A DNA stretch of 64,000 bases from assembly GCA_035776735.1 (NCBI GenBank), contig DASSSO010000033.1, forward strand, positions 21,836-85,835, in the 5' to 3' direction. This DNA comes from JACDAN01 sp035776735 (GTDB lineage: Bacteria; Actinomycetota; Thermoleophilia; Gaiellales; Gaiellaceae). The position numbers and the translations under genes are program-made. Every line of letters begins with the position of its first letter. Position 1 is the first letter of the stretch. Under the pieces are notes generated by a model. The model was not told the DNA's origin and ran no database searches. It saw nothing but the letters and a program-made list of their open reading frames with translations. Positions 57,505-64,000 of this stretch are shown here, one piece after another.

Positions 57505-59019
57505 TCAGACCTTCACGCTGTAGACCGCTTCGACCTTCCCCTTCAGGTAGGCGAGGTACGGCTCGACGTCCAGCGGCCCGCCCACGATCCGCTCGAGCAT
57601 CTCGTCCGGCGAGACGCGGCGGCCCCACCGGTACATGTGCTCGCGGAGCCACTCGCGCAGCGGCACGAACTCGCCGGCCTCCATCTGCGAGTCGAGGTCC
57701 GGAAGCTCAGAGCGAACCTTCTCCCAGATCTGTACCGACGCGATCGTGCCGAGCAGATAGGTCGGGAAGTAGCCGAACGAGCCGCCCGACCAGTGGACGT
57801 CCTGGAGGACACCCCGCGCGTCGTCGGGCACGTCGAGCCCGAGGTACTCCTTCATCTTCGCGTTCCACGCCTGCGGGAGCTCGCGCAGATCGAGCCGTCC
57901 CGAGATGATCTCCTGCTCCAGCTCGTAGCGGAGGATGATGTGCAGCCCGTAGGTGACCTCGTCCGCCTCGACGCGGATGAAGTCGGGCTGGACGCGGTTG
58001 ACGTAGCGCCACCACTGCTCGTCGGTCGTCGAGCCGAGCTGCTCGGGGAAGAGCTCCTGCAGCCGCGGGAAGAACTGCCGCCAGAACGGCTTCGAGCGGC
58101 ACACGAGGTTCTCCCAGAGCCGGCTCTGCGACTCGTGCAGCACCATCGAGTTGAGCTCGACGAGGGGCGTGCGCTCGAGCGCGGGATCGATCCCGTGCTC
58201 GTAGATCCCGTGGCCGAACTCGTGCGCCGTGTGGAAGATCGATTCGGCGTCGGCCTCCGAGTAGCGCGTCGTCAGACGGATGTCGTCGATCGAGATCGAG
58301 GTCGCGAACGGGTGGATCGTCGGGTCGAGCCGCCAGGCCTCGGACGAGTACCCGAGCGTCTCGAGGATCTCGCGCGCGAAGAGCTCCTGCTTCTCGACCG
58401 GGAAGTGCCCGTGCGCGAAGCTCGTGTCCAGCGGGTCGGCCGCGGCGACCTCACTGATCAGCGGGATCACCACCTCCTTGATCCGCTCGAAGATCGCGGT
58501 GATCTCCTCGCTGCGGGCGTCCTCCTGGTAGTCGTCGAGGAGGATGTCGTAGTCGGACTTGCCGGTGTCCTTGAAGCAGTCGAGGTAGCGGTGCTTCAGC
58601 TCGACGTTCCGCTCCAGGTAGGGAAGGAACGCCTCGAAGTCCGAATTCCGGCGGGCCTCGGCCCAGGCCGGGATGCCGATGACCTCAGCCTTCGTGATCT
58701 CGGAGCGCAGCTCCGGCGGCACGCGGCGCGCCTTCTCGTAGTCGCGCCGGGTGACTCGGATCAGCGCGGCGTCGATCGACTCGGGGTCGAGCTCCGCCTC
58801 GTGCGGCGCGAGGTCGTCGAGCAGCTTGCCGATCTCGTCGGAGACGAAGAGCTCGTGCGAGAACCGGTCGATGGTCGAGAGCTGATCCGCGCGCCCGTCC
58901 GTGCCCTTCGGAGGCATCATCGTCTGCTGGTCCCACCCGAGGAGCGCGCTCGCTCGGTTCAGGTCGAGGATCACTCCCAGCCGCTCGCGCAGGTCGTTCA
59001 GCTTGGCTTCGTGACTCAC
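57505..59019 (-). CDS. M32-family metallocarboxypeptidase (Taq-like)
   Basis: 504 residues from GTG 59019. The zinc motif is HEFGH in FHTAHEFGHGIYEHG. LLGWDQQTMMPPKGTDGRAD is the family N-terminus, HESQSRLWENLVCRSKPFW and VRVEADEVTYGLHIILRYEL-type segments follow, and VHWSGGSFGYFPTYLLG is near the C-terminus. It removes C-terminal residues from peptides in the cytoplasm (broad, usually not Pro). Overlaps the GH-like gene by 4 nt. Confidence 0.95.
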   Translation of the reverse strand: MSHEAKLNDLRERLGVILDLNRASALLGWDQQTMMPPKGTDGRADQLSTIDRFSHELFVSDEIGKLLDDLAPHEAELDPESIDAALIRVTRRDYEKARRVPPELRSEITKAEVIGIPAWAEARRNSDFEAFLPYLERNVELKHRYLDCFKDTGKSDYDILLDDYQEDARSEEITAIFERIKEVVIPLISEVAAADPLDTSFAHGHFPVEKQELFAREILETLGYSSEAWRLDPTIHPFATSISIDDIRLTTRYSEADAESIFHTAHEFGHGIYEHGIDPALERTPLVELNSMVLHESQSRLWENLVCRSKPFWRQFFPRLQELFPEQLGSTTDEQWWRYVNRVQPDFIRVEADEVTYGLHIILRYELEQEIISGRLDLRELPQAWNAKMKEYLGLDVPDDARGVLQDVHWSGGSFGYFPTYLLGTIASVQIWEKVRSELPDLDSQMEAGEFVPLREWLREHMYRWGRRVSPDEMLERIVGGPLDVEPYLAYLKGKVEAVYSVKV

Positions 59020-60185
59020 CGCGTGGTCAGCGCTCCTTCCGTGTAGACGCCGGACGGGTTCCAGAGGAGGAAGCCGCCGGATTTCCAGCGCCTCGCGGCG
59101 CGAATCTGCTCCTGGACGTGCCCCAGCGTAGTCGTCCCGGTGAAGCTGAAGTCCTCCAGCCACGGGATCAGCTGCGCCTTCCCGCGCCTCATCTGGCGCC
59201 GGAAGTCGCGCAGCGACCGCCCGACCGTCCGACCGGGCACCGAGACCGGACTGTCGAGGCCGTACTCGCCTGAGCCGTAGTGGGACGGGTAGACCATCGG
59301 GTAGATCGCGTCGACGATCTTCGCGAGCCGGCGCGGCGACTGGCCGATTCCGAGGTCGCGTGTGGCCGAGAGGCCGAACACGTCGACCGAGACGCGGACG
59401 CCCATCGGCTTCAGCCGCTTGGTCGCGTAGTGGACGAACCTCGCAATCGTGACGCCCATCGCCTCGTTCCGCTTGCCCGGAAAGACCGCAGCCTCGATGT
59501 CGCCGTCGCTGGGAAAGCGGACGTAGTCGAACTGGATCTCGTCGAACCCGGCCTTCGCGGCCGCCTGCGCGATCCGGAGGTTGTAGTCCCAGACCCGCTT
59601 GTCGTACGGGTTCGTCCAGCCGAGGCCGGCGTGGTTCTGCCAGACGCCGCCGGCCGGCGTCCGGATCGCGAGGTCGGGACGGCCCTTGGAGAGGTACGGG
59701 TCCTCGAAGCAGACGACGCGGCCGATCAGGAAGAGCCCCTCGGAGTGAAGCTGCTTGGCGACCTTGGCCGGGTCGTAGTAGCGCATCGCCGCCCCGACGC
59801 GCTTCGCGAGCGCGGGCGCGCGCGTGTAGAACGCGACCTCGCCGTTCTCGTCCTTCACGTCCAGCTGGATCGTGTTGATGCCCGGCATCCGCGCGTACTC
59901 CTCGATCTTCCCGTCGATCGAGGCGAGCGCCATCGTCACGTGGACGCCGCGGATCTCCTTCGGCACCGGCGGGCCCGTCCGCTTCGGCGCGACCTTCGCA
60001 GCCGCCCTCGCATCACTCGGTTGCTCCCGCTCGCCGCGGTCCGGAAGCGCGCCTGCCCCCGCTACGACGGCGGCGCCGGCCAGGAGCAGGGCGATCGCCC
60101 CGGCGCTCCGGCGGAGCCTCCGCCGCCGCCTCGCCTGTGCTCGTCGCTGGCGAAAACGGTTGTTCGGGTCGAGGTACGGCTCCAT
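59016..60185 (-). CDS. Putative secreted glycoside hydrolase (DUF4015-like)
   Basis: 389 residues from ATG 60185; GTG 60218 would add 11. A basic N-terminus is followed by a signal/anchor (AGAIALLLAGAAVVAGAGAL), then a TIM barrel typical of DUF4015: GVHVTMALASIDGKIEEYAR, TIQLDVKDENGEVAFYTRAP, DEIQFDYVRFPSDGDIE, VSVDVFGLSATRDLGIGQ and AIYPMVYPSHYGSGEYGL. The conserved Asp/Glu in FDEIQFDYVRFP is the likely catalytic site. A glycan substrate is inferred from the family only. Confidence 0.85.
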   Translation of the reverse strand: MEPYLDPNNRFRQRRAQARRRRRLRRSAGAIALLLAGAAVVAGAGALPDRGEREQPSDARAAAKVAPKRTGPPVPKEIRGVHVTMALASIDGKIEEYARMPGINTIQLDVKDENGEVAFYTRAPALAKRVGAAMRYYDPAKVAKQLHSEGLFLIGRVVCFEDPYLSKGRPDLAIRTPAGGVWQNHAGLGWTNPYDKRVWDYNLRIAQAAAKAGFDEIQFDYVRFPSDGDIEAAVFPGKRNEAMGVTIARFVHYATKRLKPMGVRVSVDVFGLSATRDLGIGQSPRRLAKIVDAIYPMVYPSHYGSGEYGLDSPVSVPGRTVGRSLRDFRRQMRRGKAQLIPWLEDFSFTGTTTLGHVQEQIRAARRWKSGGFLLWNPSGVYTEGALTTR

Positions 60186-60248
60186 CGGACTCGCAAAGGT
60201 ACAACGCCCACGCCGCACGAGGCGGGATTACTCCTGCGCCGGCCGGGG

Positions 60249-60254
60249 TAAGGT
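60249..60254 (+). promoter_or_regulatory. Candidate -10 of the DUF6458-like gene
   Basis: TAAGGT ends exactly 6 nt before GTG 60261. Confidence 0.45.
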
Positions 60255-60260
60255 CGTCCC

Positions 60261-60563
60261 GTGGGCGTCGTCGTGAGCCTGATCCTGATCGCCGTCGGAG
60301 CGATCCTCGTCTGGGGCGTGAACGCCGAGAGCACCGACTTCAACGTGGATGCCGTAGGCGTGATCCTGATGATCGTCGGCTTCGCCGGCCTCGTCCTCAG
60401 CCTGCTGCTGTGGCGCTCGTGGTGGGGCCCCGGCGCCTTCGCTTCTCGGCGGACGTACGTCGAGCGCGGCGGCGCTGCGCCACCGCCCGATGGCGGCCGT
60501 CGCCGCGTCGTCCACGAGGAGGAAGAGGTCGGGCCTCCTCCCGGCGCACCCCCGCCGCCGTAG
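60261..60563 (+). CDS. DUF6458-like small membrane protein
   Basis: 100 residues. Two hydrophobic segments (VVSLILIAVGAILVWGV and VGVILMIVGFAGLVLSLLLW), linked by NAESTDFNVDAV, then a Pro/Glu-rich cytoplasmic tail. The pattern fits actinobacterial DUF6458. Function unknown. Confidence 0.75.
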   Translation: MGVVVSLILIAVGAILVWGVNAESTDFNVDAVGVILMIVGFAGLVLSLLLWRSWWGPGAFASRRTYVERGGAAPPPDGGRRRVVHEEEEVGPPPGAPPPP

Positions 60564-60572
60564 GCGGGTCGG

Positions 60573-61496
60573 CTAGCGGCCGTTGCGGCCCGGGATGAAG
60601 CGGCGGAGCGTGTCGCCCGCGATATAGCCCGCGAGCTTCGGGTTCTCCTGGAGGCGGCGCAGTGAGTACGCGTACCACTGCTCGCCGTACGGGACGTAGA
60701 TCCGGACCCGGTGGCCCTCCTGGACGAGCTGGGTCGCGCGCTCCTGCCTGACCCCGAGCAGCATCTGGAACTCGTACTCCGCCGGTGAGCGTCCCTGCTC
60801 GCTCACCAGCCGGACTCCCTCTCCGAGGAGCCACTCGTCGTGCGTGGCGATCCCGACGTACGAGCCGCCGGCCAGCAGGGCGTCCAGCGCCCGGACGAAC
60901 CCCTCGCGGACCTCGTCGTAGCCGCGGTAGGCGATCTCCTCCGGCTCGACGTAGATCCCCTTGCAGAGACGGACGTTGGGGGTCAGGTCCGAGAGCGCCT
61001 CGATGTCGACGAGCGTCCGGCGCAGGTACGCCTGAAACACGACGCCCACGTTGTCGAGGCCCGCCTCGCGGAGCTCGCGGTAGAGGCGAAGCGTGTCGTC
61101 GGTGCAGCTCGAGTCCTCCATGTCGATCCGGACGAAGTTCCCGCGCTGCCCAGCCTCCCGGACGAGCCGCTCGACGACCTCCCGGCAGAGCCCGTAGTCG
61201 AGCTTGAGCCCGAGCGCGGTCAGCTTGATGCTGACGTTCGAGTCGAGCCCCTGTTCGTCGATGACCCGGAAGACGTTCTCGTACTCGTAGCCGATGTGGC
61301 GCGCTTCCTCCCAGGTCGTGATCTCCTCGCCGAGGACGTCGATCGTCGCCGTCTTGCGCTCGGCGTTGAGCCGCTCGACGACGCGGAGTGCGTCCTCGAC
61401 GTGCGTCCCGGCGATGTAGCGCGCGGAGATCCTGCGGACGATCGGCTTCGGAACCGCCGGAAGGGTGCGGACGATTGCGCGGTCCAGCAGCGCCAC
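60573..61496 (-). CDS. Proline dehydrogenase
   Basis: 307 residues, the monofunctional PRODH of Gram-positives. It oxidises proline to pyrroline-5-carboxylate with FAD. SIKLTALGLKLDYGLC, FVRIDMEDSSCTDDTL, GVVFQAYLRRTLVD, VRLCKGIYVEPEEIAYRG, ATHDEWLL and EFQMLLGVRQERAT are all PRODH motifs, and RVYVPYGEQWYAYSLRRLQE-type residues close the barrel. The P5C dehydrogenase gene is not in the window. Confidence 0.95.
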   Translation of the reverse strand: MALLDRAIVRTLPAVPKPIVRRISARYIAGTHVEDALRVVERLNAERKTATIDVLGEEITTWEEARHIGYEYENVFRVIDEQGLDSNVSIKLTALGLKLDYGLCREVVERLVREAGQRGNFVRIDMEDSSCTDDTLRLYRELREAGLDNVGVVFQAYLRRTLVDIEALSDLTPNVRLCKGIYVEPEEIAYRGYDEVREGFVRALDALLAGGSYVGIATHDEWLLGEGVRLVSEQGRSPAEYEFQMLLGVRQERATQLVQEGHRVRIYVPYGEQWYAYSLRRLQENPKLAGYIAGDTLRRFIPGRNGR

Positions 61497-61505
61497 GGGA
61501 GGCGA

Positions 61506-61511
61506 ATTCTA
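61506..61511 (-). promoter_or_regulatory. Candidate -10 of the proline dehydrogenase gene
   Basis: TAGAAT on the minus strand, 9 nt before the GTG at 61496 and overlapping the end of the AraC-like remnant. Confidence 0.45.
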
Positions 61512-62158
61512 GGCCCGGTAGCGTGACGGCGGGACGCCCACGCGGCGCTTGAACGCCGACGAGAAGCCGGACGGCGTCGCGTAGCCGGCCGCCGCCGCGA
61601 CGTCCGTCACCGAGCAGCCGTCGGCGAGCAGCTCGAGCGCCAGTCGCATACGGGCTCGGGCCACGAACTCGTGCGGCGGCACGCCGACGACCTCGCGGAA
61701 GAGCCGGTGGAGGTGGAAGGGGCTCAGATGCACCTGCGAGGCGAGCTCGACGAGCGTCACCTCGCGGTCGAGTGACGCCTGAAGCCACTCGCGCGCGGCC
61801 GTGACGGCCCGGCGCTGCGCGGACGAGACGTACCGCGGCGGCGTGGCCGCCTCGCCGAGCTCGAGCAGCAGCTCGAGCACCAGCGTCTCGAAGCGGAGCG
61901 GCCCCAGCGACGGCGGGCGAGCGCGGCGAGGAGCACGTCGATGCGCGTCGTGCGGGGGACGTCGCTCCGCGCCGGCAGCCGCCGGTCGAGCAGCTCCGGA
62001 TCGAAGGCCACGGAGAACGTCCTGTCGGTCGGAATCCGATCCTCGTGCGTGCAGCGATAGGTCTCGCCGAGCTGCCCGACGACCAGGTTCGACGTGTCCG
62101 CCTCGACCCGCCCGTGGCGACCGTGCAGGCCCCAGCGCCCGTGGGTCGTGGCGATCAC
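61509..62158 (-). pseudogene. AraC-family regulator broken by a frameshift
   Basis: The C-terminal part (61509 to about 61920) encodes two intact HTH units: VTLVELASQVHLSPFHLHRL and CSVTDVAAAAGYATPSGFSS, ending in RRVGVPPSRY. The N-terminal part (about 61910-62158), with VADTSNLVVGQ-like and EDRIPTDRTFSVAFDPELLD segments, is in another frame. The switch lies near 61905-61925 (LAALAR into PPSLGPLRFETL) and would be repaired by one added base. It may be a true pseudogene or a consensus error. The MFS remnant lies upstream. Confidence 0.7.
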
Positions 62159-62367
62159 GACCGGCAGCGCGAACGCCTCCTCGTCGGGATCGCCCTCCCA
62201 GTCGGGGCCGTGGGTGAACCACCCGGCCGACGCAAGCGGGCTCTGGGACGTCCTCGCCGCCGACGCCGCGAGCTATCTCGTCTTCGCCTGGAACCTGCTC
62301 CGGATCGGCGAGGTCCCTCGGCCCGCGGAGCGAACGCTCAGGCCGGGGCCTGCGGCCGGCGCTCCGG

Positions 62368-62924
62368 GTGATCGTCGGCAGCCGCGTCCTGCTCGTGACG
62401 ACGGTCATGTTCATGTTCGCGAACGTCGGCGAGGGACTGGTCGCCGTCCTGCTGCCGGTCTACGCGGACGAGCTCGGACGAGGGGCAGGCGCGTTCGGCG
62501 GGCTCGTCGCGGCTGGCGCGGCCGCGGGGCTCGTCGCGGCCGGCGCGGCGGTCGGAGGGTCGCTTGGCGGCCGGATCTCGCACGGAACGGCGATCGCGCT
62601 GGCGCGGGCGGGCCGCGGGCCTCGCGCTCCTCCCCCTCGTCCTCGGCGCGCCGTTCGCGGCCGGGGTCGCCGCGCTCTCGGTCAGCTGGTTGTTCCTCGG
62701 GCCGCTCACGGTCTGGGCGCAGACCCTGCGAATGCGCGAGACCCCGCCGAGCTGCGCGGGCGCGTGTTCGGGACCCTGCGGACGGCTATGCAGGCGGCGT
62801 ACCGCTCGGCGGGGCGCTCGCGGCGCCGCTCGTCGCCCGGGGCGGCGTCTCGCTCGGGTTCCTGGGCGCGCTGCTCGCGCTGTCGCTCCCGGGACTCGCC
62901 GGGCTGGTGCTACTTCGCCGCTAG
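62368..62924 (+). pseudogene. MFS transporter remnant with several frameshifts
   Basis: Pieces of one transporter lie in three frames: SRVLLVTTVMFMFANVGEGL...LGGRISHGTAIAL (from 62368), then LALLPLVLGAPFAAGVAALS (about 62615-62740), then PAELRGRVFGTLRTAMQA (62745-62795), then GGALAAPLVARGGVSLGFLG to the stop. At least three shifts occur within about 200 nt, and the total (about 185 residues) is less than half a normal 12-helix MFS protein, so internal deletion is also likely. Confidence 0.7.
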
Positions 62925-63214
62925 GTCTCGCGCATGAACCCCTGGCGCGCGGCGCTGACGAGCGCCACCGCCTCGGGGAAGAGGACCCGCATGGCGTCGC
63001 GCAGCGCGATCGCCTGCTCGTCCGGTCCGCCCTCGACGCGCATCTGGCCGAGCGCCGCTGCCGTGAGCTGCACGGCGGTGTTGAGCGTGAGCGTCGCGAA
63101 CTGCTCGCGCTGCGCCTCGGCGACCGATTCGGCCTGCCGCTCGGCGAACTCGCGGAGCCCGCGCATCAGATCCTCGGGGTCGCCCCCCATCGGGAAGCCG
63201 AAGCCGCCTTCCAT
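62921..63214 (-). CDS. Hypothetical small helical protein
   Basis: 97 residues from ATG 63214. GGDPEDLMRGLREFAERQAESVAEAQREQF is a long charged helix, followed by TLTLNTAVQLTAAALGQMRV and a second helix AIALRDAMRVLFPEAVALVS. Helical bundle, no membrane segment. Not recognised. Overlaps the MFS remnant end by 4 nt. The 74-nt gap upstream (63215-63288) shows nothing clear. Confidence 0.6.
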   Translation of the reverse strand: MEGGFGFPMGGDPEDLMRGLREFAERQAESVAEAQREQFATLTLNTAVQLTAAALGQMRVEGGPDEQAIALRDAMRVLFPEAVALVSAARQGFMRET

Positions 63215-63288
63215 GCCCCTACCGTAGCGATCCCCAGGAGGGCTCGGCGGGACGTTGCTCGGCGCAGCTGGCGTCCGCCGATCCCTCC

Positions 63289-63840
63289 TCAGGCCAGTTG
63301 GGCCTTGTAGCTCGACTCGACGTCGGAGGTGAACGACTGCACGGCGCCCGCCGCCGCCTTCATCGCCTCCGCGAAGGGCGAGGACCCGGGCGAGCCGAGC
63401 GAGTCCTCGAGCCGCTTCGTGGCCGCGCCGACCTCGTCGAGGTACCTGGCCGTGGCCAGGCGAGGAGGAGCGCCGAGCGTCCGCTGGAGCTCGAGCACCG
63501 CCTCCTCGGCCTCCTCGATCCCCTCGGGGTTCTCGGTCAAGCGCAGCGCCACCAGCCGCGAGCGGAGCTCGTCCAGCTCGCCGCCGCCGGCACTCTCCTC
63601 GGCGATCTCCGAGAGCGCGACGAGCGACGCCGCCTCCCGAACCCGCTCGCGCTCCGTGACCGGCTCGCCCCGGTCGTCCAGTGCCAGCCAGGAAACGTCG
63701 TCCCCCGAGCGGTACGCGCACAGGTAGATCCGGCCGCCCGAGGCCGGCTCGGCGGCGAGCACGCCGGCCAGCTCCTCGCCGTCGTCGGCGAACGCCGCGG
63801 CGGCGCCCGCGATGCGGTCCAGGTCGTCCTGGAGCGTCAC
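63289..63840 (-). CDS. Hypothetical soluble protein
   Basis: 183 residues from GTG 63840. The sequence is acidic and helical after an alpha/beta start (GGRIYLCAYRSGDDVSWLAL, DDRGEPVTERERVREAASLV), ending in LGSPGSSPFAEAMKAAAGAV and SFTSDVESSYKAQLA. No known motif. TATTTT ends 6 nt before the GTG. Confidence 0.65.
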   Translation of the reverse strand: MTLQDDLDRIAGAAAAFADDGEELAGVLAAEPASGGRIYLCAYRSGDDVSWLALDDRGEPVTERERVREAASLVALSEIAEESAGGGELDELRSRLVALRLTENPEGIEEAEEAVLELQRTLGAPPRLATARYLDEVGAATKRLEDSLGSPGSSPFAEAMKAAAGAVQSFTSDVESSYKAQLA

Positions 63841-63845
63841 GAGGG

Positions 63846-63852
63846 AAAAATA
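63846..63852. promoter_or_regulatory. Overlapping divergent -10 elements at 63.85 kb
   Basis: The A-run reads TATTTT on the minus strand (6 nt before GTG 63840) and AAAAAT on the plus strand (6 nt before GTG 63858). Both divergent genes could start leaderless from these bases; the plus element is the weaker of the two. Confidence 0.4.
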
Positions 63853-63857
63853 GACCT

Positions 63858-64000
63858 GTGAAGGAGCAGGCCCTCGACCTCTTCGCGCCGCTCGGGCCGA
63901 CCTACGACCGGTACGCGAGCCTCCTCTCCTTCGGCCAGGACCCGCGCTGGCGGCGCTTCCTCGTCTCACGAATGGACGTCGGGACCGCGGACACCGTGCT
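63858..64000 (+). CDS. UbiE/MenG-like methyltransferase, 3'-truncated
   Basis: 47 codons from GTG 63858 to the window edge. LFAPLGPTYDRYASLLSFGQ and DPRWRRFLVSRMD match the N-terminus of UbiE-like demethylmenaquinone or related methyltransferases (the F-x3-A-x2-YD region); the SAM-binding GxGTG lies beyond the window. The assignment is by the N-terminus only. Confidence 0.6.
   Translation, partial: MKEQALDLFAPLGPTYDRYASLLSFGQDPRWRRFLVSRMDVGTADTV

Overview
The window is GC-rich (I estimate about 70%), gene-dense bacterial chromosome with frequent GTG starts, ATGA/GTGA overlaps between genes and no stretch over 300 bases without a gene. The gene content points to Actinomycetota: GuaB3-type IMP dehydrogenase next to guaA, the block rplM-rpsI-glmM-glmS / acpS-nnrDE-alr, murI-rph-rdgB, a DUF6458-like protein and a FedB-like membrane protein. 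The style resembles the deep class Thermoleophilia (Gaiella/Solirubrobacter relatives); the class is an inference.

Layout. 0-5 kb: a truncated beta-propeller protein; a peroxiredoxin with an in-frame UGA exactly at the catalytic cysteine, followed by a bacterial SECIS-like hairpin (a probable selenoprotein); a polytopic membrane protein carrying a perfect 21-bp inverted repeat inside its gene; YciI-like; tag; fabI. 5-10 kb: secreted subtilase, SDR, two thioredoxin-fold proteins. 10-19 kb: cell-wall and translation housekeeping on the minus strand (cca, alr, nnrDE, acpS, HAD phosphatase, glmS, glmM, rpsI, rplM) with arfB on the plus strand. 19-24 kb: FedB-like membrane protein and cupredoxin, UDG-like protein, phospholipase D-like protein, nitroreductase. 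24-36 kb: nucleotide and envelope genes (guaA, guaB3, sugar kinase, D,D-carboxypeptidase, LysM protein, pyrF, HU, pyrE, rdgB, MgtC-like, rph, murI). 36-44 kb: secreted hydrolase, periplasmic binding protein, secreted protein, DUF72, nucleotidyltransferase, AlkA-like glycosylase. 44-54 kb: tyrosine/homogentisate catabolism (hmgA, FAH-family hydrolase, HPPD) with a CDF transporter, a phytoene-dehydrogenase-like flavoprotein, a vitamin K-dependent gamma-carboxylase homologue and an ABC exporter. 54-64 kb: EamA transporter, DHFR-like protein, FabL-type enoyl reductase, M32 carboxypeptidase, GH-like secreted protein, proline dehydrogenase, a decayed AraC/MFS pair, and the start of a UbiE-like methyltransferase.

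How the genes work together. HPPD, HmgA and the FAH-family hydrolase supply three of the four enzymatic steps from 4-hydroxyphenylpyruvate to fumarate and acetoacetate. GlmS and GlmM feed UDP-GlcNAc, while alr and murI supply D-Ala and D-Glu for peptidoglycan. PyrE/PyrF and GuaB3/GuaA cover UMP and GMP synthesis. FabI and a FabL-like protein are two different enoyl-ACP reductase types, and AcpS activates acyl carrier protein.

Regulation. Many isolated or divergent genes have a TAnnnT -10 hexamer ending exactly 6 nt before the start codon, which suggests widespread leaderless transcription. Several short palindromic repeats occur between genes, and one lies inside guaA. I saw no tRNA, rRNA, CRISPR array, transposase or phage gene.
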